Assembly: GCA_027452215.1 (NCBI GenBank)
Contig: DAIDGQ010000037.1
Coordinates: 62,001-126,000, forward strand
Reading direction: 5' to 3'
Length of the DNA stretch: 64,000 bases
DNA from: Granulicella sp.
GTDB taxonomy: Bacteria; Acidobacteriota; Terriglobia; Terriglobales; Acidobacteriaceae
Shown here: one piece after another, positions 16,499-26,973 of the stretch
Position numbering within the stretch: the first letter of the stretch is position 1
Layout of the letters: each line of letters begins with the position of its first letter
Notes under the pieces: generated by a model
Seen by the model: the letters and a program-made list of their open reading frames with translations, nothing else
Told to the model about the DNA's origin: nothing
Databases searched by the model: none
Made by a program: the position numbers and the translations under genes

Positions 16499-17545
16499 CT
16501 AGCGGTGCTCCTGCATGAGCTGTTCGAGGACCTCACGACCCGGACGAACGCGATCAGCAGCCAGCGTCGCGAGCGGCTCGTCGACCATATTGAGTGTCGA
16601 AGTAAAGTCTTCCTCCTTCGCGCTGACATAGAAAACTCCGGTAAGAATCTCCCCCTTTTCGTGGGCCTCCATCAACATATGCACTGCACCAGATTTACTG
16701 GTGGGGTCATAATCTTCATGCAACTTGCGCAGCCGTAGGTGTGAGCCATCGTGGAGTTGAACATCGACAGTTGTGTCATGGTCATACTCCACAGTAATGT
16801 CCTCAAAGGGAGCAATAAATCCAATTTCACTTACGAGCTCATCATGCTCCTGCATGTACTTATAGCTCTTCGTCGATCCTTCGTGATCGTTGAACGTGAC
16901 ACAAGGAGAAATCACGTCCAGCAGGACCGTTCCACGGTGCGCAATCGCAGCCTTCAACATAGCCGAAAGCTGCTTCTTGTCGCCTGAGAATGAGCGGCCA
17001 ACAAACGTTGCTCCCATCTGAATCGCAAGGGCACATACATCGATCGGCGGCATATCGTTCACCACGCCGGTCTTCAACTTTGATCCAATATCGGCGGTTG
17101 CGGAGAACTGTCCCTTCGTCAATCCGTAAACCCCGTTATCTTCAATGATGTAAATCATTGGCACATTACGACGGAGCAGATGCACAAACTGGCCCATCCC
17201 AATCGATGCCGTGTCCCCATCGCCGCTAATGCCAATGGACCGCATCGTCTTGTTCGCAAGCAACGCGCCTGTCGCCACCGAAGGCATACGGCCATGTACC
17301 GAGTTGAAGCTGAAAGAGCGCGACATGAAATACGCTGGCGACTTGGAAGAGCACCCAATGCCACTCATCTTCATCACGCGTTCGGGTTGAACTCCCATCT
17401 CATAAAATGCCTCGAGGATGCGCTCCGCGATCGCGTTGTGACCGCAGCCGGCACAAAGGGTTGTCTTACCGCCGCGATAATCCAATATCTGTAGCCCAAT
17501 ACGATTCGTCTTGACGGGTGCCGAAGTAACAGGTGTGGTTGACAT
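16499..17545 (-). CDS. korB: 2-oxoacid:ferredoxin oxidoreductase, beta subunit
   Basis: A 348-residue subunit that binds thiamine diphosphate and an iron-sulfur cluster. LCAGCGHNAIAERI (Cys 31 and 34) and SGIGCSSKSPAYF supply cluster ligands; GISGDGDTASIGMGQFVHLL and EDNGVYGLTKGQFS are the TPP/Mg site. With KorA it oxidises a 2-oxoacid (most often 2-oxoglutarate) to the acyl-CoA, reducing ferredoxin. Substrate preference cannot be read from sequence with certainty. It follows korA with a 2-base gap. Placement beside nifJ and a ferredoxin-type complex I suggests it feeds that complex. Confidence 0.88.
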   Translation of the reverse strand: MSTTPVTSAPVKTNRIGLQILDYRGGKTTLCAGCGHNAIAERILEAFYEMGVQPERVMKMSGIGCSSKSPAYFMSRSFSFNSVHGRMPSVATGALLANKTMRSIGISGDGDTASIGMGQFVHLLRRNVPMIYIIEDNGVYGLTKGQFSATADIGSKLKTGVVNDMPPIDVCALAIQMGATFVGRSFSGDKKQLSAMLKAAIAHRGTVLLDVISPCVTFNDHEGSTKSYKYMQEHDELVSEIGFIAPFEDITVEYDHDTTVDVQLHDGSHLRLRKLHEDYDPTSKSGAVHMLMEAHEKGEILTGVFYVSAKEEDFTSTLNMVDEPLATLAADRVRPGREVLEQLMQEHR

Positions 17546-17547
17546 GA

Positions 17548-19401
17548 TTACTTATGTGCTCCTTCGTGTGCTGCAAATGCGTTGGTGACGGTTCGTGCAT
17601 CAAGAGGTAACCCGTTGAAGTGGGTGATCGAATGCAGCTTCACAACCTGTGTCGGATCAAGGTCAACCTTGAGCAGGCTCAGCAGTTGTCCATCACGGTT
17701 CTGCTCGACGACATAGACCCTCTCATGACTCGCGACGAAATCATCCACGTCCTGCGTGAAGGGATATGCGCGAACCCGAAGATAGTCGGTCTCAATCTGC
17801 GACTCGCGAGCTATCTGATCGCGGCTTTCGATCACCGCCCAATGACTGCTCCCAAAGGCGATGATGCCGATCTTCTCCTTGCCTGTGCCTTCCAGAACAG
17901 GCTTCGGAACCATCGCCTTTGCCGTCTCAAGCTTCCGTACCAGCCGCAGCATGTTGTTCTCATAGTCTTCAGGCCGTTCCGTGTACTTGGCCGATTCATT
18001 CTTACCGCTGCCACGTGTGAAATACGCGGCTGCGGGATGAGCCGTGCCCGGTAGCGTGCGATACGGAATACCATCGCCATCCACATCTTTATAGCGAGCA
18101 AATCCGCCAAGTTCTTCGAGTTGCTGCGCGTCGAGAACCTTGCCCCGAGAGATTGGCTTCTCCGGATACTCGAATGGCTCCGACATCCAATTATTCATAC
18201 CCAAGTCGAGATCGGACAGAACAAAAATCGGTGTCTGTAAACCCTCCGCAAGATCAAAGGCCTGAATGGCAAACTCGAAGCACTCCTTCACTGTCCCGGG
18301 GAGCAAAAGGATCTGCTTCGTATCCCCGTGGGAGATGCCCGCGATAAACGCGATATCTCCCTGCGAGGTGCGAGTAGGTAATCCCGTAGAGGGTCCCGTG
18401 CGTTGAACATCGAAGATCACCCCGGGGATCTCAGCGAAGTAGCCAAGCCCGGCGAACTCAGCCATCAGTGATATTCCAGGTCCCGAAGTAGCTGTCATGG
18501 AGCGTGCTCCAGCCCATCCGGCTCCGAGCACCATACCGATAGCAGCAAGCTCGTCTTCCGCTTGCACGATCGCGAAGCTCGCCTTTCCGTCTTTCTCCAC
18601 GCGATACTGTTTCATATACTTAATTAATTGCTCGACCATCGAAGTGGACGGCGTAATCGGATACCAACTCACCACGCTGACACCAGCAAACATCGCCCCC
18701 ATCGCCGCGGCCGCGTTGCCATCGACAATAATCTTGCCTTGGGTCGCATCCATAGCTTCGACCACATAGGGATCGGCCTTGGTGAGCGTGCTGGCGGCAT
18801 ATTCATAGCCCAATTGAACCGCCTTCAAATTGAGTTCAGCCGCCTTCACCTTCTTTGCGAATTGCTTGCGAACAACGTTCTCGACGCTCTGAATGTCGAT
18901 GGACAGCAGTTGCGCTGCCACTCCGACATACACCATGTTCTTGATCAGCTTACGAAGCTTCGCCTCGGCTCCGGTTGCAGCCACCAGGCTGTCGAACGGT
19001 ACTCCATAGTAGGCAATATCAGTGCGTCGCTCTTCGAGACTCAGTGCTTCATCGAAGATAACCGCGGCACCGGCCTTCAGGTTATGTACGTCCTCGTGCA
19101 CCGTCTCAGAATTCATCGCAATCAGCACATCGATGTCGTTCTTGCGAGCCACCCATCCCTGCTCGCTAACCCTGATAGTGAACCACGTAGGAAGCCCCGC
19201 AATATTCGAAGGGAAAAGGTTCTTACCTGATACGGGCACGCCCATGCTGAAGATGCTGCGCAGCAGAATACTGTTAGCCGATTGCGAACCCGAACCGTTG
19301 ACTGTAGCAATTTGAATTGAGAAATCGTTCGCAACTCTCTTCGAGCGAACGGGAGAGCTAGTAGCTGGCTGGCTCTGTACGGCAAAATCACTGATAACCA
19401 T
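17548..19401 (-). CDS. korA: 2-oxoacid:ferredoxin oxidoreductase, fused gamma-alpha subunit
   Basis: 617 residues. The N-terminal gamma domain (about 28-210) opens FSIQIATVNGSGSQSANSIL and includes WFTIRVSEQGW. The alpha pyrimidine-binding domain follows with GNAAAAMGAMFAGV, SWYPITPSTSMVEQL, IVQAEDELAAIGMVLGAGWA and MTATSGPGISLM. The C-terminal part carries IIAFGSSHWAVIE. The length matches the fused KorA of aerobic 2-oxoglutarate:ferredoxin oxidoreductases. GGAAGGA lies 7 bases before the ATG. It heads the korAB pair; a 219-base gap separates it from the nifJ stop, so it probably has its own promoter. Confidence 0.88.
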   Translation of the reverse strand: MVISDFAVQSQPATSSPVRSKRVANDFSIQIATVNGSGSQSANSILLRSIFSMGVPVSGKNLFPSNIAGLPTWFTIRVSEQGWVARKNDIDVLIAMNSETVHEDVHNLKAGAAVIFDEALSLEERRTDIAYYGVPFDSLVAATGAEAKLRKLIKNMVYVGVAAQLLSIDIQSVENVVRKQFAKKVKAAELNLKAVQLGYEYAASTLTKADPYVVEAMDATQGKIIVDGNAAAAMGAMFAGVSVVSWYPITPSTSMVEQLIKYMKQYRVEKDGKASFAIVQAEDELAAIGMVLGAGWAGARSMTATSGPGISLMAEFAGLGYFAEIPGVIFDVQRTGPSTGLPTRTSQGDIAFIAGISHGDTKQILLLPGTVKECFEFAIQAFDLAEGLQTPIFVLSDLDLGMNNWMSEPFEYPEKPISRGKVLDAQQLEELGGFARYKDVDGDGIPYRTLPGTAHPAAAYFTRGSGKNESAKYTERPEDYENNMLRLVRKLETAKAMVPKPVLEGTGKEKIGIIAFGSSHWAVIESRDQIARESQIETDYLRVRAYPFTQDVDDFVASHERVYVVEQNRDGQLLSLLKVDLDPTQVVKLHSITHFNGLPLDARTVTNAFAAHEGAHK

Positions 19402-19620
19402 TTAACATCCTTCCATCCATTCTGTTTCAGCATCGGTTTACGGAGTATCGAACAACGTAATTTTGCAGCCTTGCGACCTCATGTTTCCGTAGACATGTGG
19501 TAACTGCCCATCCAATTCATGTCATCGGAATTGTAGTCCCGACGCATAACCATTGGCCGCAGGGTATCGATGCAGAGGGTCTTGATATAGTTACCCCGCA
19601 TTATGTTAGACGTCCCTGCA

Positions 19621-22600
19621 TCATCTAGCCTCTCTTGCCCCCAGGGGCGAAATGGTCCCCTCCGGCTCTGGAGGTGCAATATGGGGAGACTCGGACCGCC
19701 CCGCCATCGCTGCGCGGTCCGAGTACACCCGCCACTCGCGTTCCACATCATCCTGGGCCTCATCCAGAAGCTTCCTCGCAACTTCTGGATTACTCCGCGC
19801 CAGCATCGTAAATCGAGCCTCATGATAGCTATATTCTTTAAGCGAAATAGACGGCGCCTTTGAATCCAGTTGGAATGGATTCCTACCTTGCGCTCGCAGC
19901 GCCGGGTTGTACCGCATAAGCGGCCAGTAGCCCGAAAGCACAGCATTCTTCTGCTGCTCCATCCCGTACGCAAGATCAAATCCATGCGCGATGCAGTGGC
20001 TATACGCGATGATCAGCGCTGGCCCGTCATACGCCTCGGCTTCCTGGAACGCCTTGATCGTCTGCGTGTCATTGCCGCCCATCGCCACACGAGCCACATA
20101 CACCGACCCATAGCTGACGGCCTCCATTGCTAAATCCTTCTTACTATTGGGCTTACCTCCCGCCGCAAACTTTGCGACCGCTCCCCGCGGCGTTGCCTTC
20201 GACATCTGACCGCCAGTATTGGAGTACGTCTCCGTGTCGAGTACCAGGACCTTCACATTGTGTCCCGATCCCAGCACGTGGTCGAGCCCGCCAAATCCAA
20301 TGTCATAGGCCCAGCCATCGCCACCTACCAACCAGACGCTCTTACGTACCAGTGAGTCCGCCATCGTGAGCAATGCGCGAGCCTGCGGTGAATCAACCCT
20401 CGCCAATTTATCCCGCACCAGAAGCACTCGTTCGCGTTGCTTTTCAATTCCAACTTCATTGGATTGATCGGCTGACAGCACCGCAGTCACAAGCTCATCG
20501 CCAACCTTCGGCGCAAGCTGCCGCAGAAGCTCCTCGGCATACTCCTTCTGTTGATCGAGCGCCAACCTCATCCCCAGGCCAAACTCCGCGTTGTCCTCGA
20601 AGAGCGAGTTCGACCACGTTGGTCCTCGCCCGCTCTTGTTCACCGTGTAAGGAGTCGTCGGAAGATTCCCTCCAAATATCGAAGAGCACCCCGTTGCATT
20701 GGCGATAAATAGCCGATCGCCAAACAGTTGCGTCAACAGCTTTATATACGGCGTCTCGCCGCAGCCTGCACACGCCCCAGAAAATTCAAAGAGAGGATCG
20801 AGCAGTTGAACATCCTTGACCTGCGTATGCGAGAGCCGATTCCGATCTACCGAAGGAAGTGCCTCAAAGAAGCTCCAGTTCTTCACCTCCATCTCTCGCA
20901 ATGGAGCCTGCATCGCCATATTCAGTGCCTTGTGTCCCGGGTCGGTTTTGCTCTTCACGGGGCAGATCTCGACGCAAATGTGACAGCCCGTGCAGTCCTC
21001 AGGAGCGACCTGCAGCGTATACAACTCCTGCTCCATGCCCTTCCATCTCGGCTGAACGCTCTTGAACGTCTCAGGAGCACCCGTCAGCAGCGCAGGATCG
21101 TAGACCTTCGCCCGAATCACCGCATGCGGACAGACCAGCACGCACTTCCCACACTGGATGCACAACTCCTCGTCCCAAACCGGAATCATCTGTCCGATGT
21201 TGCGCTTCTCCCACTGCGCTGTGCCCGTCGGGAACGTCCCGCCCGGAGGCAGCGCGCTCACAGGAAGCAGGTCCCCACGTCCCGCCGCCATCTCTCCCAA
21301 CACGTCATGAACGAACGCCGGAGCCTCGCGAGGAAGCATCGGAAGGATATCAAACGTAGCGCTCACCGTCTCCGGCACCTTCACCTTATGCAGGTGCGCA
21401 AGCGCTGCGTCTACAGCCGCGAAGTTCTGCTGCACCACCAAGTCACCGCGTTTGCCATATGTTTTCTTGATCGCTTTTTTGATATGCTCGATCGCTTCAT
21501 CGCGAGGCAGCACTCCGCTGATCGCAAAGAAGCCCGTCTGCATAATCGTATTGATCCGATTCCCCATCCCCGCTTCACGCGCCACTGCATAGCCATCGAT
21601 CACATAGAACTGGAGCTTCTTTGAGATAAGCGTGGCCTGCGTCTTTCGCGGCAGATGCGACCATACCTCCTCCGGCCCATACGGCGAGTTCAGCAGGAAC
21701 ACTGCGCCTGGAGCTGCCGCTGTCAAAATATCCATTCGCTCCAGAAATTGAAACTGGTGGCACGCCACAAAGTTCGCCTTCGTAATCAGGTACGTCGACC
21801 GAATCGGATCTGGCCCGAAGCGAAGATGCGACGTCGTCACCGAGCCCGACTTCTTCGAGTCATACACGAAGTAGCCCTGCGCATAATTCGCCGTCTGCGA
21901 TCCGATAATCTTGATCGAATTCTTGTTCGCACCCACCGTTCCATCCGAACCGAGTCCATAAAACAGCGCCCGCACCGTCCTAGGATCTTCCGTCGAAAAC
22001 TCAGGATCATACTCTAGACTCGTATGCGTCACATCGTCCTGAATCCCGATCGTGAAGTGGTTCTTCGGGTTCGCTTTTTTCAGCTCGTCAAACACGCCCT
22101 TCACCATCGCTGGAGTAAATTCCTTCGACGAAAGTCCATACCGTCCACCCACCACTCGTGGATGCTGCGCAAACCGCGGCGACAAGCCGAAGCACGACTC
22201 ACTCAACGCCGCGATGACATCCTGGTAGAGCGGTTCACCAAGTGCTCCCGGTTCCTTGGTCCGGTCAAGCACAGCGATCGCCTTCACCGTCTCCGGCAGT
22301 GCTGCGACAAACGCCTCAGCGGCAAACGGCCTGTAAAGACGAACCTTCAGCAACCCAAGCTTCTCCCCCTGTGCGTTGAGTTGGATGATCGCCTCCTCCG
22401 CCGCCCCCGCGCCCGAACCCATCAACACCACCACGCGCTCCGCATCCGGTGCCCCAAAATAATCGAATAACTTATACTGCCGCCCGGTCAGGTTCGCGAA
22501 CTTGTCCATCGTGTTCTGAACAATCGTCGGACAAGCAAGATAGAACGGGTTACAGGCCTCGCGGGCCTGAAAAAACACATCCGGATTCTGTGCCGTACCC

Positions 22601-23250
22601 CGCAAAATCGGATGATCGGAATTCAACGCGCGTTCACGATGCGCCAGCACGAACTTCTCCTCGAGCATGGCCTCAATTGTCTCGTCCGAGATCGCCACCG
22701 CCTTGTTAATTTCATGCGATGTCCGAAATCCATCGAAAAAATGCATGAACGGAATGCGCGCCTCAAGCGTCGCAATATGCGAGATCAACGCCAGGTCGCC
22801 CGCCTCCTGCACCGAGTTCGACGCCAGCATCGCATACCCAGTCATCCGGCACGCCATCACGTCCGAGTGATCCCCAAAGATGGAGAGTGCATGGGTAGCA
22901 ATCGCCCTCGCCGTCACATGAACCACATTGGAGGTCAACTCTCCCGCAATCTTGTAAAGATTCGGAATCATCAGAAGCAGCCCCTGCGAGGCCGTGAACG
23001 TCGTGCTAGCCGCCCCGCCCTGCAGGGCCCCATGCATCGCGCCCGCAGCCCCACCTTCACTCTGTAGTTCGGCGATCAGTGGAACTGTTCCCCAAATATT
23101 TTTCCGCCCCTCCATCTTCCACTGGTCTGCCCACTCCGCCATCGTCGAAGAGGGGGTGATAGGGTAGATGGTGATGACTTGTGCGAGCCTGTAAGCGACT
23201 GAAGCCACAGCTTCATTCCCATCAACAATTGCGATTTTTTGATCATCCAT
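19621..23250 (-). CDS. nifJ: Pyruvate:ferredoxin (flavodoxin) oxidoreductase
   Basis: A single-chain enzyme of 1209 residues, the usual length, that oxidises pyruvate to acetyl-CoA and reduces ferredoxin. Domain I begins AIVDGNEAVASVAYRLAQVI with TIYPITPSSTMAEWAD. Two 4Fe-4S motifs lie in the ferredoxin-like domain (CIQCGKCVLVCPHAVIR and CTGCHICVEICPVKSK). GACAGCGETPYIKLL and ATGCSSIFGGNLPTTPYT flank the proximal cluster, and GGDGWAYDIGFGGLDHVL with TETYSNTGGQMSK binds TPP. This oxygen-sensitive chemistry fits low-oxygen growth. GAAGGTG precedes the ATG. It is divergent from nuoA with a CRP-type palindrome between. Confidence 0.93.
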   Translation of the reverse strand: MDDQKIAIVDGNEAVASVAYRLAQVITIYPITPSSTMAEWADQWKMEGRKNIWGTVPLIAELQSEGGAAGAMHGALQGGAASTTFTASQGLLLMIPNLYKIAGELTSNVVHVTARAIATHALSIFGDHSDVMACRMTGYAMLASNSVQEAGDLALISHIATLEARIPFMHFFDGFRTSHEINKAVAISDETIEAMLEEKFVLAHRERALNSDHPILRGTAQNPDVFFQAREACNPFYLACPTIVQNTMDKFANLTGRQYKLFDYFGAPDAERVVVLMGSGAGAAEEAIIQLNAQGEKLGLLKVRLYRPFAAEAFVAALPETVKAIAVLDRTKEPGALGEPLYQDVIAALSESCFGLSPRFAQHPRVVGGRYGLSSKEFTPAMVKGVFDELKKANPKNHFTIGIQDDVTHTSLEYDPEFSTEDPRTVRALFYGLGSDGTVGANKNSIKIIGSQTANYAQGYFVYDSKKSGSVTTSHLRFGPDPIRSTYLITKANFVACHQFQFLERMDILTAAAPGAVFLLNSPYGPEEVWSHLPRKTQATLISKKLQFYVIDGYAVAREAGMGNRINTIMQTGFFAISGVLPRDEAIEHIKKAIKKTYGKRGDLVVQQNFAAVDAALAHLHKVKVPETVSATFDILPMLPREAPAFVHDVLGEMAAGRGDLLPVSALPPGGTFPTGTAQWEKRNIGQMIPVWDEELCIQCGKCVLVCPHAVIRAKVYDPALLTGAPETFKSVQPRWKGMEQELYTLQVAPEDCTGCHICVEICPVKSKTDPGHKALNMAMQAPLREMEVKNWSFFEALPSVDRNRLSHTQVKDVQLLDPLFEFSGACAGCGETPYIKLLTQLFGDRLFIANATGCSSIFGGNLPTTPYTVNKSGRGPTWSNSLFEDNAEFGLGMRLALDQQKEYAEELLRQLAPKVGDELVTAVLSADQSNEVGIEKQRERVLLVRDKLARVDSPQARALLTMADSLVRKSVWLVGGDGWAYDIGFGGLDHVLGSGHNVKVLVLDTETYSNTGGQMSKATPRGAVAKFAAGGKPNSKKDLAMEAVSYGSVYVARVAMGGNDTQTIKAFQEAEAYDGPALIIAYSHCIAHGFDLAYGMEQQKNAVLSGYWPLMRYNPALRAQGRNPFQLDSKAPSISLKEYSYHEARFTMLARSNPEVARKLLDEAQDDVEREWRVYSDRAAMAGRSESPHIAPPEPEGTISPLGAREAR

Positions 23251-23300
23251 GCTTTCACCTTCAATGCTTTACTATCTTCAGCTAGTAGGCTTTGCAGCGT

Positions 23301-23316
23301 AGTGACGATCATCACA
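23301..23316. promoter_or_regulatory. CRP/FNR-superfamily binding site between nifJ and nuoA
   Basis: AGTGACGATCATCACA; read on the other strand it is TGTGA-N6-TCACT, one base off the CRP consensus. Its centre is 48 bases before nuoA and 58 before nifJ, so one bound regulator could control both divergent operons. Confidence 0.6.
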
Positions 23317-23356
23317 AGGCCATGTTTGATCCTCTGGTAACGTAATTAAAGAACGT

Positions 23357-23728
23357 ATGACGAATCATCCTTATCTTCCTATTCTCGTGTTGTTGATCGG
23401 TGGTGCCGGCTTCGCCATCGGCCCTCTGGCTCTTGCATGGATCTGGGCCAAGAAGTTCTCGCCGCAAAAATCCGGCCCCAGCAAGAACGCCGTCTATGAG
23501 TGCGGACTGGAATCCAAAGGCGACGCTTGGATCAAATTCAAGCCTGGCTATTACCTCTACGCCATCATCTTTTTAATCTTCGATGTAGAAGCAGTGTTTC
23601 TTCTGCCCTTCGCTGTAGCGTTTGGCGGGTTCACTCCCACGCAAGCCATTGACATGCTTGTCTTCCTGCTCTTGCTCGTGGCAGGTCTGGTTTGGGCCTG
23701 CCAGAAGAAGATATTGTCCTGGATCTAA
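23357..23728 (+). CDS. nuoA: Complex I subunit NuoA
   Basis: A 123-residue membrane subunit with three helices. The conserved loop KNAVYECGLESKGDAWIKF between helices 1 and 2 is where NuoA interacts with the quinone channel, and YLYAIIFLIFDVEAVFLLPF is the invariant second helix with acidic residues. It is the first gene of the nuo operon. The ribosome site is weak (AAAG). Confidence 0.95.
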   Translation: MTNHPYLPILVLLIGGAGFAIGPLALAWIWAKKFSPQKSGPSKNAVYECGLESKGDAWIKFKPGYYLYAIIFLIFDVEAVFLLPFAVAFGGFTPTQAIDMLVFLLLLVAGLVWACQKKILSWI

Positions 23729-23804
23729 CCACTGTCCAGATACACTGGATGCAGATCCGCAGCGGTAAACCGATTTCGTATTGACTTTAGAAGGCTTTGA
23801 GCAA

Positions 23805-24446
23805 ATGGATGAACAGCTAAAGAGCGAGCTGAGACGGCAAGGCGTTGTAGCCACCTCTCTTCAGGAACTCTACAACTGGGGCCGCAAAAGCTCTCTCTGG
23901 CCGCTGAACTTCGGCCTGGCTTGCTGCGCGATCGAAATGATTGCTACCACGATGGCCCGGTATGATCTCGCGCGCTTCGGTGCCGAGGTCTTCCGTCCCT
24001 CCCCCCGCCAGGCCGATCTCATGATCGTTGCGGGTACGGTCACTAAGAAAATGGCACCACAGGTGGTTCGCCTCTATAACCAGATGCCCGAGCCTAAGTA
24101 TGTAATCTCCATGGGTGCCTGTGCCATCTCCGGAGGCCCCTTTAAGCAGGGGTACAACGTGCTCAAGGGTATCGATCGCTATATCCCCGTCGACGTCTAT
24201 ATTCCCGGATGCCCGCCGCGACCGGAAGCCCTGATCGACGCGTTCCTCATGTTGCAGAAGAAAATCGACGAGCAATACCTGACCGGTCCAACCAGGCCGC
24301 GCCATCTGAACGCCGATATGCCCAGTGAATTTATCGTGCCGGAGTTTGGCGAGCACGACCTCGTACCCACTCAGAACCGCGACGTGTGGCAAGTCCCTCT
24401 CGTGAATATCTCAAATGCAGGCAAGAATGAATCTGGAAGCGATTAA
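23805..24446 (+). CDS. nuoB: Complex I subunit NuoB (cluster N2)
   Basis: A 213-residue subunit that binds the terminal cluster N2. The ligands are the adjacent cysteines in [16 protein letters not shown] and [11 protein letters not shown]. The open frame continues to a TTG at 23781, but the ATG at 23805 ([11 protein letters not shown]) has AAGG about 10 bases ahead and is preferred. About 50 C-terminal residues after the conserved core (ending [10 protein letters not shown]) exceed the shorter homologues. It passes electrons to quinone at the interface with NuoD. Confidence 0.92.
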   Translation: MDEQLKSELRRQGVVATSLQELYNWGRKSSLWPLNFGLACCAIEMIATTMARYDLARFGAEVFRPSPRQADLMIVAGTVTKKMAPQVVRLYNQMPEPKYVISMGACAISGGPFKQGYNVLKGIDRYIPVDVYIPGCPPRPEALIDAFLMLQKKIDEQYLTGPTRPRHLNADMPSEFIVPEFGEHDLVPTQNRDVWQVPLVNISNAGKNESGSD

Positions 24447-25059
24447 GTCCGAAATAGAGGCGAACGTCCCCGGCTGTCGGTTGGAGATCATTCCCAACAC
24501 CAGCCCATCTGCTCAGCACTCCTTGCTGGTCGATTCCGCGCACGCGTTTACCGTCGCCTCATTTCTGCGGGATGGCGCCTCCGTGCGGCTCGATTACTGT
24601 AGCAATGTCACAGGTATCGATTGGCCCCTGAAAGAAATCTCGACCAAGACGAAGGTGAAGAAGCTCGTCGATGGCGTCGAAAAAGACGTTGACGAAATCG
24701 TCAAGACCCAGACTGGCGGTTACCTCGAGGCCGTCTACCACCTCTATTCCATGGAGCAGCGACAGGGTCCCGTAATTCTCCGCATGCGCACCGAAGATCG
24801 CACCGACCGCGTCCATCTTCCTTCTCTCACTCCTCTGTGGCGTAGCGCCGACTTCCAGGAGCGTGAAGCCTTCGATCTCTTCGGCATCATCTTCGACGGC
24901 CATCCCGACCTGCGCAGGCTCCTCATGTGGGAAGGGTTTGTCGATCATCCGATGCGCCGGGATTACGTTGACCCGGACGACTACGAGTACGAGCCCACAG
25001 CCCACGATGAAGTGCTCAAGCGCGCCAAGGAACATCAGGCCGCAGAGGGAGGGCTATGA
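24427..25059 (+). CDS. nuoC: Complex I subunit NuoC
   Basis: A 210-residue peripheral-arm subunit (30-kDa type). [20 protein letters not shown] and [22 protein letters not shown] are the family signature. The start overlaps the nuoB end by 20 bases; an alternative ATG at 24415 lacks a ribosome site, whereas 24427 has AGG six bases upstream. A charged insertion ([20 protein letters not shown], residues about 75-95) is longer than in many homologues. It is separate from NuoD, unlike the fused NuoCD of enterobacteria. Confidence 0.9.
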   Translation: MNLEAIKSEIEANVPGCRLEIIPNTSPSAQHSLLVDSAHAFTVASFLRDGASVRLDYCSNVTGIDWPLKEISTKTKVKKLVDGVEKDVDEIVKTQTGGYLEAVYHLYSMEQRQGPVILRMRTEDRTDRVHLPSLTPLWRSADFQEREAFDLFGIIFDGHPDLRRLLMWEGFVDHPMRRDYVDPDDYEYEPTAHDEVLKRAKEHQAAEGGL

Positions 25060-26216
25060 GCGTCCTGACAGAATCCACCATAGCCTTGAGCTCCGGCCCA
25101 GTCACCGATCCCGGCGCGAGCCAACTGCTCGAAGTGTCCATGGGCCCGCAGCATCCCTCCACCCACGGCGTCTTCCGCATGGATGTCTCGCTGGACGGAG
25201 AGCAGGTCGTCAAGCTCAAACCCGTCTTCGGCTACCTGCATCGCAATCACGAGAAGATTGCCGAAAATGAGAGCTACCTCGGTTGCATGCCCTACACCGA
25301 CCGGCTCGACTACATCTGCTCCATCACCAACAACTGGGCCTACGCTCTCGCAGTTGAAACTCTCGCTGGCATCAAGGTGCCCGAGCGCGCAGAGTATCTT
25401 CGCGTCATCACCGGCGAACTCACCCGCCTGCAAAACCACGCCTCGCTCGTCGGCTTCCTCATGCAGGACATGGGAGCCAGCGGAACCCCTCTGATGTATG
25501 CCTTTCGCGAGCGCGAAAAAATCCTGGATCTCTTCGAAGCCCTCACCGGAGCCCGCATGATGTGCAACTACATGCGCTTCGGCGGCTGCCGCGTGGACGC
25601 CCCAGCGGGCTGGCTTCAGCAGGCACAGAAGGTCATCGACGCGTTCCCTAAATTTCTCGACGAGTTCGAAAGCCTGCTCAGGACCAACGAAATTCTGATG
25701 GCGCGCACCCAGGGTGTTGGCCGCGTCTCCAAAGAACTGGCCATCAACGCCGGCCTCACCGGCCCCATGGCCAGAGCCTCCGGCGTCAACTACGACTTAC
25801 GCAAAGTCGACAGCTACGGTATCTACGATCGCTTCTCCTTCCGTGTCCCCCTCGGCGAGTTCGGAGACGTCTACGACCGCTACATGATTCGGCTGCTCGA
25901 GATGCGAGAGTCCCTCGAGATCCTCAAGCAGGCCATGCGCGAGATTCCCGCCGGCCCCATCATGGACCCGGGCACCAAGATCCGGGGCTTCCGTCCCAAA
26001 GCTGGCGAAGCCTACGGCCGCATTGAGGCTCCCAAGGGCGAGCTTGGCTTCTATCTCATCAGCGACGGCACAGGCAATCCCTATCGCTTCCGTGTTCGTC
26101 CGCCGAGCCTCATCAATCTCACGGTCCTCGAAGACATGTGCCTCGGCAGGAACGTCGCAGACATCGTTATCATTTTAGGCAGCGTGGATATCGTTTTGGG
26201 TGAGGTGGATCGTTGA
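25056..26216 (+). CDS. nuoD: Complex I subunit NuoD
   Basis: A 386-residue subunit related to the large subunit of NiFe hydrogenases, forming the quinone site with Nuo[16 protein letters not shown] carries the conserved histidines, LGYLHR-type [13 protein letters not shown] follows, and [20 protein letters not shown] and the terminal [11 protein letters not shown] are typical. It overlaps nuoC by ATGA. As expected for complex I, the nickel-binding cysteines of hydrogenases are absent. Confidence 0.95.
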   Translation: MSVLTESTIALSSGPVTDPGASQLLEVSMGPQHPSTHGVFRMDVSLDGEQVVKLKPVFGYLHRNHEKIAENESYLGCMPYTDRLDYICSITNNWAYALAVETLAGIKVPERAEYLRVITGELTRLQNHASLVGFLMQDMGASGTPLMYAFREREKILDLFEALTGARMMCNYMRFGGCRVDAPAGWLQQAQKVIDAFPKFLDEFESLLRTNEILMARTQGVGRVSKELAINAGLTGPMARASGVNYDLRKVDSYGIYDRFSFRVPLGEFGDVYDRYMIRLLEMRESLEILKQAMREIPAGPIMDPGTKIRGFRPKAGEAYGRIEAPKGELGFYLISDGTGNPYRFRVRPPSLINLTVLEDMCLGRNVADIVIILGSVDIVLGEVDR

Positions 26217-26304
26217 GTTCCAACATGCAATACCGCGTTGATCGCTTTCAAATACGCAGTTCTGTGACTACGCCATCATCCTGTAGCATCAAGGGGTGCG
26301 GCCT

Positions 26305-26919
26305 ATGCTAGGTCAAGGAATCCTCAAGGGTCTCGCCGAGACCGCACGCAACTTCTTCGGCAGCTATATCAACAAAGACCGCCTGACAACTGTTCAATTT
26401 CCTGAAGAGCGTCTTCCCCAGATTGAGGCAACCCGCGACTTCCCCTTCCTTGTCTACGACGGCACGGACTGGGACCAGGGAATGCGCTGCGTCTCCTGCC
26501 AGATCTGCGAAAAAGAATGTCCGCCCAAGTGCATCTACATCGTCAAGAGCGCGGACAAGAAGCCGGATGCAACAGGCAAGCCCCAGTTCTATCCCGCACG
26601 CTTCGACATCGACATCTCCGTCTGTATGAGTTGCCAGATCTGCGTCGAAGTCTGTCCCTTCGATGCCATCAAGATGGATGTCGACTTCGAACTCAGCACG
26701 ACCGACCGATTCGGCGGCTTACTTTTGAACAAGCAGCAGTTGGCCAAATCGAATGAGTACTACAACAAGATTCATCCCACGGAAGCAGCAGCCGTAGATG
26801 CTGCGTTGGCCGACGAACGTGCCAAAGCCGATGCAAAGCTGCGCCAGGCCGCAGAAGCCAAGGCGGCCGCGGCTGCAGCTCCTCCTACTCCACCAGCCGA
26901 AAAGACGGTGGTCCAGTGA
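26305..26919 (+). CDS. nuoI: Complex I subunit NuoI (two 4Fe-4S clusters)
   Basis: 204 residues with two ferredoxin-type motifs, CVSCQICEKECPPKC and CMSCQICVEVCPFDA, carrying clusters N6a and N6b. The first ATG with a ribosome site (AAGGGG, 8 bases) is 26305; a GTG at 26296 is the alternative. After residue about 135 there is a tail rich in Ala, Lys and Glu (DAALADERAKADAKLRQAAE) that ends in a Pro-rich stretch; it is predicted helical and not part of the core. nuoI precedes nuoH, and nuoE, nuoF and nuoG are missing, so NuoI may accept electrons straight from ferredoxin. Confidence 0.9.
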   Translation: MLGQGILKGLAETARNFFGSYINKDRLTTVQFPEERLPQIEATRDFPFLVYDGTDWDQGMRCVSCQICEKECPPKCIYIVKSADKKPDATGKPQFYPARFDIDISVCMSCQICVEVCPFDAIKMDVDFELSTTDRFGGLLLNKQQLAKSNEYYNKIHPTEAAAVDAALADERAKADAKLRQAAEAKAAAAAAPPTPPAEKTVVQ

Positions 26920-26973
26920 CACACCTCATGACCAGGAACAGACCACTGAATTTGTTGCGGACGGTACGGACTT

